64,000 bases of DNA, taken from Endocalyx cinctus (taxonomy: Eukaryota > Ascomycota > Sordariomycetes > Amphisphaeriales > Apiosporaceae). Positions 1-12,103 of the stretch are shown in pieces. The position numbers and the translations under genes were made by a program. The notes under the pieces were generated by a model, which was given only the letters and a program-made list of their open reading frames with translations, did not search any database and was not told the DNA's origin. Positions within the stretch are counted from its first letter, which is position 1. The number at the start of each line of letters is the position of its first letter. The stretch is from assembly GCA_001600455.1 (NCBI GenBank), contig BCKC01000003.1:1054001-1118000 (forward strand), given 5' to 3'.

Positions 1-241
1 TCAAACGGTTACAGCACATGTATACCTGCTAATACAATACGTGTCTCCATGCCTACCTGTGCATTCATCCTCGTGGCATTGAAAACAAGATACAAAGAGT
101 ACGCTTTCGGGACGTAGCGAACCTCTTGTCGATCTTTTACGTCCCCAGTCTTAGATCAAATCAGGTTTGACCGCTTGGAATCATCTTCTGATGGCGTACC
201 ATGAAAGAAAGCAAGCTCATACTACACCGTTCGTCACGTAG

Positions 242-406
242 TACAGGGTTTACTGCTTCTCTTTCATCGCCATCTTGGCGATTGTCATGACCCAAGTTAC
301 CTACCGGCGAGACCGAGCGGCTCGCACAGCGAGCGAGGAGGAAGCTCGGAATGTAACAGCTGATAGCTGTGACCGAGAATCGTCAACGTACAAGGTTGTG
401 GGGTGA
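242..406 (+). CDS. Possible terminal exon with a short membrane helix (weak)
   Basis: After a TAG acceptor ending at 241 there is an open frame of 55 codons to a TGA at 404-406. It begins with a hydrophobic run (key segment FSFIAILAIVM), followed by a basic turn (YRRDR) and a charged tail (ASEEEA). This is the layout of a C-terminal membrane anchor with a cytosolic tail. No upstream exon could be joined with confidence and no family is recognised. It may be the end of a gene lying off the left edge, or a chance frame. Confidence 0.18.
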   Translation, partial: YRVYCFSFIAILAIVMTQVTYRRDRAARTASEEEARNVTADSCDRESSTYKVVG

Positions 407-638
407 GCAAACCCCGACTGCAGGATATCCAGAGGTGAGAAAACCAAAAAAAAAAGTCGGGAGGGTTGAGTGAAAGGGCCAGAGTTTGTCGATACCCAAC
501 GAAGGAGGACGATCACTCCCTACCTATGTCAAACCACGTGGTGTGGTTTCTTTCGAAAACAGGATACCGAGACTGGCTCCCGATAACCGGTGATTTGAGA
601 AAAGAGAATAAAGACCAAAAAAATTCAATGCGATGAAC

Positions 639-669
639 AAAAATAAAATAAAATAAAATAAAATAAAAA
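639..669. repeat. AAAAT microsatellite
   Basis: About six tandem copies of a five-base AAAAT unit in AT-rich intergenic DNA. Confidence 0.9.
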
Positions 670-2745
670 GGTGGGTTGGCTATAGTATAACACGATTATG
701 GTATAGGGAGCGATTTGAGGACGTACGCACAGATGTATGTGGCTGCCATGTTGTACAGTCGTCATGCGTTGTTGCGTCTTGTCTTTGATCTGATTGAAGC
801 GAAGCGAGCAAATCAGTTCAAGCAAGAAGAGGGATGGGGATTCACCCCACACCGACAAGGACACTCGATAGAGATGAAAAGGCGACGTCGAGATGCAGGA
901 TCTTTTGAGTGGAATCTGTTTGTGCGTGTTTTTTTTTTTTTCCCTTTACGCAGTGACGAGCGAGGCCAAACCTTTTCGAGTTCTCGTTACCAGGTCGAGC
1001 GAAGAGCTGGGAAAGGGGACGTGCGCCAGAGCGCCGCTGCCACCTTAACGTCGCATTCGCTGGCGAAGAGATCTGTATGCGGTGGGTGTGTCTCGTCTGT
1101 GCTTAACGATGACATCTTATATCCGCTCTTTCATTGATCCGTGGATACAATTTGCGAGGCTCAAGGCTATAATAAGCAAAGAAAGAAAAATAAAAAAGAA
1201 TCCCAGCGCCTATACTAGATGGTGATGATGGGAATGGTTGGTGGCTTGCGTCCTTCTGCTTTGACCGTTACACGAACCACCGGCGGGAATCCCAATGCAG
1301 TCGAGATGATACTCAAAAAGGTATCAATGTTATGCGAATATGACTGAAAGCGTGACTAGTCCTGTATAATCGTCAGTATTAAGTATCGGCGTTTGATAAA
1401 AAGAATTCAATATTATGAGACAGACTTTATCAGAGCTTGAATTATAGGGACCTGTGCAGGCCACAGTCGATCAACCTCAGTTGGTCGACTTGCGGATATC
1501 TCAGCCGATATGGAAACCCATGTGGGCAAATTATAGTTTGTTTAGGTAGCGTACACGGTTCCGTTTACCTGAAGCCGTCGTGTTTTCAACCAGATGCAAG
1601 CAAGCTCAGGTTACGCATAGTTACCGATTCAAAGGGGGTAATAAGGCAAAATTTCCTGGTTTATCTAGATGAAATCATTCCGGTAGGCTTAAGTGCTTAA
1701 TAAGTTATACATAATGTGATGAGTAAGGTTTAACCAGAATACATCATATTGAACCCAAAAAGAAGGAAAAGAAGGAAGGAAGAGAAAGAAAAGAATGGGT
1801 AATCCAAACTTGAGCCATCTTGGCTNCCCCTTGGCAACTTCATTTACCTGCCGTATCTACTCCACCTTTCTACTCCGCATTGTAACTCACAATTTCATAT
1901 TCGACGCAACCTCGATTTTCCTTTCCCTACATGAAAACTTTCTTATGCCTTCTCATTGGGTATATACTTGCATATGCGAGCATACCCTCTCCTCATTCAC
2001 ACCCTCCCTGCCGTCTCCAAATCTTTCGAGAAAGTCCATGTCATGCACCCCTCCATTCTTCTCCGTCGACACTGAACTATTGGAGGGGTAATTAGTATTC
2101 CATAAGGGGAGACCTTCGAAAAGAGATTCAAAAGAGAAAAAGAGGGGATCGTAGAAATGTTGGATACTTCTAAGTACCAAATGTACGTCAGCTGACAGAT
2201 GATAGGCGACTTTTCCTTTTCGCATATACAAAAAAACAAAGCGTCGTCTTGGCGCAGATGTTCCACAAAAAAAGAAAAGGAAAAGAAAAACATCTCCCAA
2301 CTAGATCATCGCTACGCTTTTATGCAGGTCGTGTACTATACACTTGGGGCGGAATTATACCTGCCAGGGATCCTCCGGATAAACTCGAACGTATGTAGAA
2401 GAAAAACGGGACGGAGATAGAATCCCCAATACAGAAGCGGATCGGGGTTGGCGTTCGTAATAACATTATTATTGAAGATTTTATACGGTGGAGTCACAGA
2501 ATATAGCCCGTTTGGAGAAGTAGTTACACGGTATCCATAGAGGACACAGTAGTTCTTGCTTTTGTTGTTGTTCCGAGATGTGGCGGGGAGGCGGACACGG
2601 TGCACCTGCGAGAAGGGGATTAATAGCAATCTCTCTTGGAATGACGTTTTTCCTTTTTCTACTCTCGCTCACTTTCATCACAACCTCAAAGTTCGGTGGA
2701 ATACTCTCGTTATCTTTCGTGATTCAGGACCACCACCTTGCAAAC

Positions 2746-4300
2746 ATGTGGAAAGACGTCTTCCCCGCAGCAGCATCTTCGGGGCTGCTTATGCTGCCTC
2801 TGCTGTCATTGGGCTTATCAGCTAGCTCGGCGTCAGCCACCGTCCTGTACGTCTCCTCGTACGCTGGGACGGTGACCACCCTCAACCTGACCCTGCCTGA
2901 GTCGTCTGACCGGGACTCTGTCTCTGCCGGCGCTGGTGCTACCCTAGAAATCATCTCCACTTCCACCGGATGTGGGACTCAGCCATCGTGGGTCGCACTC
3001 GACTACTCCAAGTCCTTCCTCTTCTGCACAGACGAGGCTTGGGACCAGCCTACGGGGTCCCTGTACTCCTTCCAAACCAATCCCGACGGAAGCTTGACGC
3101 CACTGTCGAACGTGTCCGTGGTCGGGGGCCCCGTCAGCACAGCTGAATACGGCGTCGGTGGACACGGGTTCGCCATCGCATCCTAGTAAGCATTTGAACC
3201 AAACAGAGGACGGGAGGGATTTATCTCCCTCTTGTCTATTTTCCCTAGTCATGAGAATGAAATCCTTTGATTTGTTATTTGAATTTCTTTTCTATCCGGG
3301 ACCCATGCTGACGTAGTGATACTACTTTTTCCCACACCAGTTCCGGTTCTGGTGTCAGCGTGGTTGGCCTTCGTCCTGATGGTGGTCTCGATCTCGTCCT
3401 GAACGAGACCTATACCCTGGAAGAACCTGGTCCCAATCCCGATCGACAGGAGGCCCCGCACCCGCACCAGGCCCTGCTCGATCCCACGGCCGCTTTTATC
3501 TTGGTACCCGACCTCGGCGCCGACCTCGTGCGCATCTTCCAGGCCAACGCCGACGACCTGAGCTTGACTCCCGTCGCGCCCCTCGTCGCCGCCGCCGGCT
3601 CGGGCCCCCGCCATGGCACCTTCAAGACCGTCCTGGACAAGACGTACTACTACCTGGCCGCCGAGCTGAGCAACACCATTACCGGTTACGAGGTCACTTA
3701 CACGGAAGACAACACTATGGAATTTGCTGAGCTTTTCGTAATCCCTACGCACGGTGAGGAGGTGGAACTCCCCGAGGGCACTGGCGCCGCTGAGATAACT
3801 CTCTCCGTAAGTAATAAAAGAGAAGTTTTTTTTTTTTTTTTTCTAAGCTACTCTACTATCTAAATTATTTTCTCTACTTGTAAAATGCGATCATCTGTTT
3901 TATTTTATGCCTGCAATCGCTCACACGCACATATATATAGCCCGACGAGAAATTCCTCCTCGTCTCGTCCCGTTGGGAGAACACGTTCAACATCACGAAC
4001 TTCGACCCGACCAACACGACCATGCCGGAGATCCCGTCGGACCCGATCATGACCTTCTCGATCGACCCGGCCACGGGCTCGCTCGAGAAAGTGCAGGAGT
4101 TCCCGGCCGGCGGCCGCGGCCCCCGTCACTTCTCCATCAACGGCGACGGCGACCTCGTCGCGGTCGCGCTGCAAGGGGACGGCCGGGTCGTGGTTATCGG
4201 TCGCGACGTCGAGACGGGCGAGCTGACCGACTTCCTCGCCGTGGTCGACGTCGAGGGCGAGGTGAACGCCGCTATCTTTTACGAGGACTATCACGTGTAA
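2746..4300 (+). CDS. Secreted lactonase-type seven-bladed beta-propeller protein
   Basis: Three exons (2746-3185, 3341-3806, 3941-4300) encode 421 residues. The reading frame is maintained over both introns (GTAAGC/CAG and GTAAGT/TAG). The start was chosen because residues 1-31 form a clean signal peptide (MLPLLSLGL core, small residues before TVLYVSSYAG); an ATG 56 codons upstream is in frame but gives a less plausible N-terminus. Blade signatures of the fungal 6-phosphogluconolactonase / carboxymuconate-cyclase-like family (Lactonase, PF10282) are visible: HPHQALLDPTAAFILVPDLG, GSGPRHGTF and GPRHFSINGDG. Family members hydrolyse or cyclise lactones, but most secreted fungal paralogues have no proven substrate. 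It stands alone, about 7.8 kb from the next gene. The coding part is markedly GC-richer than its flanks. The fold is confident; the reaction is unknown. Confidence 0.9.
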
Positions 4301-5156
4301 ATGCAGAGAGATAGAAAGGATGCATGGATAGCTCGCGGCTTGGTGGATTTCACCTAGATTAGAAGAAGTTATGTTTCTGTCCCCATCTTGCAATTGACAA
4401 AGACCTACACCTAAGGAGGGGGGGGAGATGGCAGAAAGGGGTCCAGGGGGAGAGTGGGGAGAGGATAGAATTAGAGAAGAGGGGAAGAGAGAACGAGGTG
4501 GATTCTACGTACATACTAGATACATACATACAAAACATATACAATAACCAACTTCTGGCGTATATCTATCGAATGTACGGTACTTGTGACGCAAGGTGAC
4601 ATGGCATGAGCATACCAACCAAAGTATCGAGTCACACAGTAAGTAATTTACCATCGATACTACGGCATCATTTGACAGGTCATTTTCTTGTCAAGGGAAG
4701 GTGAGTAAAGAGAAAAAAGAGAGAGAGAAAAAAAAGAACGAGGGAGTAGAGTATATTGGTACTCTTTGGATCTTCATGTCACGTCCCATCACATACATAG
4801 GGACCGCATATACATCCTGGCGAGCACGAGCCCGACTTGGTTCAGTCAGTAATTCCCATCCGTTTACGGTATCGAGGATCGATCTACAGAGCCTCAGGTT
4901 TGCGAGTCCAGATTGGCCAAAAAAGAATTATCAGCTAAGCCAATTTCTCCCATACTCCTGTCTGCGGGGTATTCTTTTTTCTCTTTTCTTTCATCTCCAA
5001 GCGAGAAGCGAAGTACAGTAAAAAAAAAAAAAAAAATCTCTGAAGCAAGTAAGCAGGGAAAAGCGAACCAAGCAAGATTGTCATTTATATAAATATATAT
5101 ATATATAAATATACATTGAGACAGTACACGTTTCGTGCGGGGGAAAGAGGGGCAAA

Positions 5157-5189
<33 letters not shown>
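5157..5189. repeat. G33 homopolymer
   Basis: An uninterrupted run of 33 G residues, preceded by further G-rich sequence (GGGGGAAAGAGGGGCAAA). Its exact length may be a sequencing or assembly estimate. Confidence 0.9.
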
Positions 5190-5190
<1 letters not shown>

Positions 5191-7116
5191 AGAACACCGC
5201 GTTTGTTCGTAGTATGGAGTACACGTGCAGAAAGAGTATTTATGTACATATAACAAGCGAACAGGCTGCCTCTCAGCATACGTACTCGGCATCGAGAGAT
5301 TCCACGTGAGAAAAAAAAAAAAAAAAGAGAGTAAAAACATCGTAAATGAGAGAGAAAGAGATGAACCTTCGGAAGCGGGAAAACGTTTTACTGATCGAGT
5401 GATAGATAAGTAATAAATTACGAGTTCGCCACCGCGGTGGGTCGAAAGCTCTTCAATAAACAGAAAGAAAATCGATGACCAAACCTGTCCTCCGTTTGTT
5501 ACTCGAGAGGAGGAAAGAATCCAGGAAACGATTTGTAAATTAATAGATTAAAACCCAGCCGGCGACACTTGGAAAGGGAGCCAGGTGATTCGTCCTTTTA
5601 GAGTGAGCTGAGAATTTTATATTACTTTCTTTGGGGGTTTCTACGGTCTCGATGAAGAGGGGAAGAGCGGATGAGTACTACGAGAGGAAGAGAATGGGGG
5701 AGTAAATAAGACGCGTCGTCATTAAACTTGTGCTCAAGCGAGACGCTCGGTGTTTTGAGGTAAGCACGTTAGCGATTGGGAACGACGAGTCACGAGAGGT
5801 GAAAAAAAAAAAATAGGTAGGTAATGATACCTTAACTTAGGTGTAAAGTAAGTATGTACCTGGCACACCGTTAATACTCGTTCTATCACCATGTGTGTAT
5901 AGAGTGATACTCGCTGTTTAAACTTGGAGTAAGCAAAGCTGAAAAATCATGATCGTTGACCCCAGGGTAGGCTCGAAAGAACGTGACACGAACTCCTACC
6001 GTTACCCGTCTCTTGCGGCCAAGAACAGGTAGCTGTTAGTTACTTTGGGAATACTATTTACGGGAAGGCGTTGCATTGACGGGAATAAGTCAAATGTAGA
6101 CATATAAATATACGTGTACATATAATATAGAGACCCTTCTTTATAGTTAAACGCGTGTCATGCGGCTTAGATATATATATGTACATGTTCTTTTTAAATA
6201 GTCTTCTTCTCGTTTTAATTTGGTTAGAGACGGCATTTCCTAAAAGGTTGTTACCACTCAACCGCGGGATGGTATTAAATGCCACATACGGATCTCGGCC
6301 TGGCCAAGGTCAGTAGGTGATAATGCAGCTCGTCTTTTTTTTTTTTTCTCCTGTCGTCTTATTGCTCTTGCATAATAGCTATATGAAGTGTTAGTCGGTG
6401 GATTGTTGTCATCCTTCTCCCTTCTAAGCAGTACATGTGGTATCGTATACTCAAGGTGGTAATTTATCCTTCAAGGATACATATATAAAGCATGCAGTTA
6501 CGGTAAGCTCCACTGAATACCTGGTCATCTAGAATCTATAGGATACGATCCAAGTTTACATGGATTGTAAAGACGTAGAAGGATAAAAGAATCATCATCT
6601 TCCCACCCATATCCGTCCATTTGCTGTTGGAGGTGCCTGAGAGTCCGGGTTGTCTGATACACTGGTAGCTAGGGCGAGGTGGGCTGGCGTATAATGGAAG
6701 GAAATCTTGATCTAGGATCTCATATCTTGTTTAGCGAACCGGAAGCCTCGCCAACTAGGTATCTTATTAGTATACTATACTACGTCGAAAAGGAGATGCT
6801 AGGCAACTGTCCGTTTACCTGCTTACCTGCCTCATCTCTCGATCTGCCCCGTTTCTTCGCCATCATGCGTTATACATCTGACATGAGCGCCAATGCTAAC
6901 CGTCGAAGGCATATGTACATGTAGCGAATGTATAATATATGTAAGGAGATCCACCTGACGATCTATGGGGGTGCGGGGAAGGAAAAAAGTTCAGATGCTT
7001 TTTTTTTTTTTTTAAATTCGTTAATCTCCTTATTTTCTTCCTTACCCATTGGATCGTAAGATCATGCTATTGAACTATATACAGGATTATTTTTTTTATT
7101 GGCTCACGAGAAGAGA

Positions 7117-7140
7117 AAATAATAATAATAATAATAATAA
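7117..7140. repeat. AAT microsatellite
   Basis: About eight tandem AAT units in non-coding DNA. Confidence 0.9.
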
Positions 7141-10100
7141 AAAAGAACTTTAAGGGCTGTGGGGGGGCGTAAAGGGAGAGAGGTGGGAACAGTATCACAT
7201 GAAATTAATCATGTTACAGAAAAAAAAAATACGATTGAAACCTAGGTTAAGTTGCAAAGAATCCTAACCTGGAGAAAGCTGTCAAAGTTGTTACCGTTCC
7301 AATGAAGGTGTACGTATACGTAATGTAACAACGACAACGCCAGTTACTGGCAGGGTTAGGGTAAGGCAAGAAAAATAACTTCAGTTTAAGATCGGCAGCA
7401 TGTCTCTTTAATAATCAGTGTCAATCACCTAATCTAGCGATATCCTAATAATTACAGCTTCGTTCGGAAGATCGTTCACTCCGGTTAAGCGAGTTTATAA
7501 TTTATTTATTTTGCCCAATCTCGAGACAGACAGGGGGAAAGATTGTTAATTAAGTCTTCAGTATACTAGAAAGAGAGAGCGAGACGGAGAGTAGGTGTGG
7601 AGGTATATCAATTACTGTCTCATCTATCGATCGAATAAAAATATCCCGTCCCAGTCCCGGCGCTAGTTCGATATCACTTCAGCTGTGGGTATCCCCTAAT
7701 AAAAATAATTATTCTGCTTCTATGATCTGACGATGGGAGAGGTGACAGACAGCATCGACCAAAGCAAGTTGATAGGCTCACATTTTATATTTACGATAAT
7801 GCTTTAATAATCTTCATCCACCAATGATCCTTATAATCATCTTAAGAACTTTATATACATAGTACACCTATGTAGGCGACCTTGAGTTTGCGACATGTTT
7901 AAAATTGAAGGTATGTTCGGATAGCGGGACCCGAAGCGGAGTCTTTTCCCCAGATTGATCATCATCGGTACGGGATGGGCTCTATCTTTCAAAAGCCCCC
8001 CTAGTAGGTAATCCCGATCTGTGACGATGTAGCATAGTCTAAGAGCATTATCAGACGAAAATAATAATAAGAAGAAGAATAACAAAATCTGGATTACCTG
8101 TCTGTACCTGTCTACGTTGGGAATGGGACTTGTTACATTTCGTTGGTTTGGTTGGTTCTTTTAACCAAATCAAGTATTCGGTCCGTTGACGAAAGCCTAC
8201 TGCTCGTCCTCTCGAACATGCAAATAATCGACAACAGCAGCAATCATCAGCCAATGAAGAAGGCAACCGAAGAGATAATCCTCTCCCGTAATCGACACAT
8301 CCGCCCCCCTCCCCTCTATCTCTCTCTTACTCATTTTGCCATCTACGTAACTTGGCAGCGTATAGTTATTATATTATATCAGCTTGTATTGTTCGTATTC
8401 CTGAGAATTGGTAGGTAACATGAAAATACGTAGGCACGCATGATGCGAAGGCGATAAATCTTGATCCCACATAAATTATTAGTTCGTGAATGGAAGGGTT
8501 TTTCTACCCGCATCTTCTCCTCTCCTTTCATGGGACGATCAAGCATCTCATTATCATCGTATATTCTTTTGCTCAATTTTTTTTGTTATATTGACGTCGC
8601 AGAAACGACTGCACTAAGCCGAGGCTCGTGACTCAGGCGAGAAGATGCAAAGGATATCGGTACCGTCACTTGATAGGCTATACATAGAATTAGACGAGTT
8701 CCCGCAATGCGTAATGCAGGATTCGCTTCTTGTCATACCCTGACACTTGACCTTTTTTTTTCTTCTTCTCTCTCCCCTTTCGACTCCATCTTTCTCAATC
8801 TCCTCTCTCTCTCCAACCCCCAAACCTTCGGTAAAGGGTTGGAGAAAGGCATAGGTAGTATAGAAGTGGCTCAAGATTATGGAGACGTTAAATGGAGTCG
8901 AGATAGGTCTATATGTAAGGATTGATTAGACATCATATGTTCTCAATTAAAAAAAAACAAATCGATCAAAATCGTAACACTCGCGACGATTAATCCTGGT
9001 ATTCTCGAGGATGCTTTAAATCTTATTTCCAGTTTTATGCTTATTGGTCTCATCTTTTGTGGAAATAAAAGAATACTAACAAACAAACATGAAGAAAAAA
9101 AATTTAGTTAACATGCATGTCAGAAGACCCTCTAACTACTCTAACTAAAAACGGGATCGACCGAGATGTGAGGGGAAAAAGAAAAGGGTCTGCTACTTAT
9201 TCTAGTGTACCGGTGAGCTACCGTAGTACGTATAACGAATATGCTTATATGTATCTATGTCTTATGTTTACAGAGTATGCGTAGTATAGACACCTAGGTA
9301 GGTATATACATACCCGCGGATGTACCTAGGCATGTGAAGTATGCAGTTCACTTTTGAGGTTTGAGGCTCCATAGCGTCTAACCAAACTCGTAATTCACTG
9401 TTCGAGATCCCGCTTTTCATATTTTGTTCTACACTTAAATCCTAGCTTACCCGAACCCCAAAGTCTCGGGAATATGTTAGTGATTCAGTCAAGTAGTGTA
9501 AGGACCATAATAAATGTCGGTGTAATTACCTAGTGTATGTCTAGTGGGAGCAGGGAGACACGAATGTGAAAATGAAATGCTTACATTACACCCGATCCTA
9601 GAGGATGAGAATCCCCTGATGGTATGTTCCGTTTGTGCGAAATGAAAGAACGGTAGCGAGATAAGAGCTAAGCTAAAAAGTATTCACGGCATCATACGAA
9701 AGAGAAAATTTTTTTTTCTCGGTGTTTGCTATCCTATCATACACATATAAATAGCTGATAAAATTTGATAGCAGGGCGGATCTACTAGGGGATTCAGATA
9801 TAGTGTAATAGCTGATGAAGATCTTGACAATGCGATAACAGCTAACCATCCTGGTCATTCAGTTACTACTTTCTGCCCTGTTTGACAGGTCATAATGCAT
9901 GTGATATTCGAAGGCAAAGGGTTTTTTTCCCCCTTTCTCATCTAAGATTTTACCGTTACACATAAGCCATTTGAAAGGTTGATACAGAGTCGTCATACGA
10001 AGTAGATTCTTGTTTATGAGACTCTACTTCTACCATGGCGATATTGATATGCTGGTAAGGGCAGGACCACATTTTCAACTGGTACCTTTTCATTTTCTTA

Positions 10101-11590
10101 CCTTTCCTTCAATTATTAATGTGTTTCAGCGAGCCCGATGCGCGAAAGGGAAAAGATCGATTCACGATTGTCAATCGGCCCTTGCACGGCACATGCCCGC
10201 GACGCAGAGTGTGTCCATCTGCTTCTCACATATACGCATTTCTCCACCACAATATACGAAGGAAAAGTATTTACGCCATATATGGTAATACTCGCTTAGA
10301 GATATACGCTTTACTACAAAAAGTAGTTCGTCGTGCTCTTGACATTTGGCTTTCAGTTGACCCAAAGAATCGGGTTGACCTTTAGCCTTCTTTTTTTTTC
10401 CCCCTTTTGTTTCCTTACTTTCTTCTAGTCATGGCAGAGCGGCGTCGAAATGGGATAAAAAGAGAAAATTTACCAACATGTTATCGTCGACCAAATATGA
10501 CCGCCTTCTGGTAGATTCCGTGCGTAATAGACCCATAGACCCATAAAGTCATAGACCGATATCCGTAACAAAATTCCCTAAGGGGCTGACTTAAAGGAAG
10601 ATTGAGGGTAATATAATTATATCAAATACCTAAGTTAAGTAACCTAACTCAGTAGTTGGTAGGAGTAGTGTAGGACTAATATAAGGTTACCTTGTAGACA
10701 ACGTGGTTGTTTAGCGTAACGGCGTAAGAACCCCAGGATAGTGAATGATCGCCCAGTCGTCTGAAGTTTGAGACCGACTGCTTGTATATACTTAAGTACC
10801 TACGTATGTACATAAAGGTGAAATACCCAGAGATTAATTAGTCTATACTACTACATATAGGTTATACTATTATACTGCTATATACAGAGTACCTGTACTA
10901 TGTATATGTAGTATACATAGTGTATACGCATATGTATATTGCTGATTGAGTCAAGATAATCAATGCACTACTTGTGGCGTATTTCGTACATATCGGTAGA
11001 ATATGATGTTTACTACCGACAAGTCGGCTTAAGCATAAAATGAAAATCAGTCATGGGATTTCTAGAAGATTACTATAAGCAATCAATTTGAAGAATCAAT
11101 ATCGATTATGTCTGAATCAGACACTCTTGATGTATTAGTGTACCTGATAACAAGAGCCCTGAAAGTAACCGTCAAGATAGTATACACTACCTATGTAGAT
11201 AGAATAATATGCGTACAGCATAAGTGAAACTTAAACAAAGAAGTAAAAAAAAATTGACTCGATGCCGATATAGGGAGGTGCAAAACTTGACGCGGCACAT
11301 AGGCACATATCCCTTGTCTTTACTACAATTTTGGTCAGCGGCTAAGCCGTGGTGGGAAGTTTTTTTTCTGGGGTTATTATGGATCTTATCCTAGCATCTT
11401 TCAGGACGAAACTGGGGTTTTGGGGGTTCATTGCTAGGGGTGTGGATATGCTGGGCATGGTGGAGGATAAGGGTAAGGTAGGGGTGGGAGGGGGGGGGAG
11501 GGGAGCCGAATAACAACCACTCTCCGTCCCGCCTTTCAATATTCTTGTACCTACTTCAACTGGTGGGTAGCAGCAATAGAGGGACACCCA

Positions 11591-11611
11591 TATACATACA
11601 TACATACATAC
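11591..11611. repeat. TACA microsatellite
   Basis: Tandem TACA units that run directly into a CCTAGGTACGTAC palindromic motif. Confidence 0.85.
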
Positions 11612-12103
11612 CTAGGTACGTACAGATATACATACCTACCTACATACGTACGTACATACACATATACACACATAGCCAGACCGTCCAATTCTCAACTTAT
11701 CCCGTTCTCTTAACATAACCAAGTACTCTCTAAGTCTACATATCGCCATACCGTGCCTTGCAGCTGGTTCGGTCAATTCATTAACTTTTCATCCTTACCA
11801 ACAACACCTCTAAATTTCTCCTCAAATGTACGACATCTAGGTTAAATGCGTCTTTGTTAAGAGTCCAGGTCTCTGCTTTTTGGTTTTTAATGGTAATACG
11901 GCTATTTCCCCGAATGTGTCAAAAGAAGGATCCCTTAATATATAAGTAGTGTAAAGCAAAAAGAAAATAAGAAAAAGAGAAAGGTCCACGTTCACGTCAA
12001 GGTCGAGGATAGCAAAAGGTGGTGTACCCTAAACCCGGAAACACCAGGAAATAATAATATAATAAAAAAAAGAAAGGAAAAAAAAGGAAGAAGAAGGAAA
12101 GTT

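Larger units (their letters stand above)
1..2745. other. Left-edge non-coding region with one weak exon candidate
   Basis: No gene is convincingly supported here. The region holds a pentanucleotide AAAAT repeat near 639-669, homopolymer runs, one N at 1825 and a CACGTG palindrome near 535. The longest open frame (715-1137, +) has no recognisable domain and a composition typical of chance. A short stretch at 242-406 (+) could be a terminal exon of a gene entering from the left; it is listed separately. The last few hundred bases before 2746 are the presumed promoter and leader of the lactonase gene. Confidence 0.6.
4301..12103. other. 7.8-kb gene-free spacer
   Basis: No coding region is supported on either strand; open frames are short and of random composition. 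The spacer is AT-rich with many homopolymers (A/T runs near 5020, 5310, 6340, 7000), a G33 tract at 5157-5189, an AAT microsatellite at 7117-7140, a CATA/TACA repeat at 11591-11611 and a G-rich run near 11485-11503. Self-complementary motifs built from TACCTAGGTA and GTATAC recur near 9292-9330, 10795-10945 and 11608-11660. The segment immediately before 12104 would hold the promoter of the zinc-cluster gene. Confidence 0.7.

Noticed and set aside
715..1137. 140-codon open frame
   Set aside because: Runs through a T-tract read as poly-Phe, has no recognisable motif and no partner exon.
2578..2745. In-frame N-terminal extension of the lactonase
   Set aside because: The ATG at 2578 would bury the clear signal peptide that starts at 2746.
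7350..7366. Telomere-like GGGTTAGGG
   Set aside because: A single short copy, not a tandem array.
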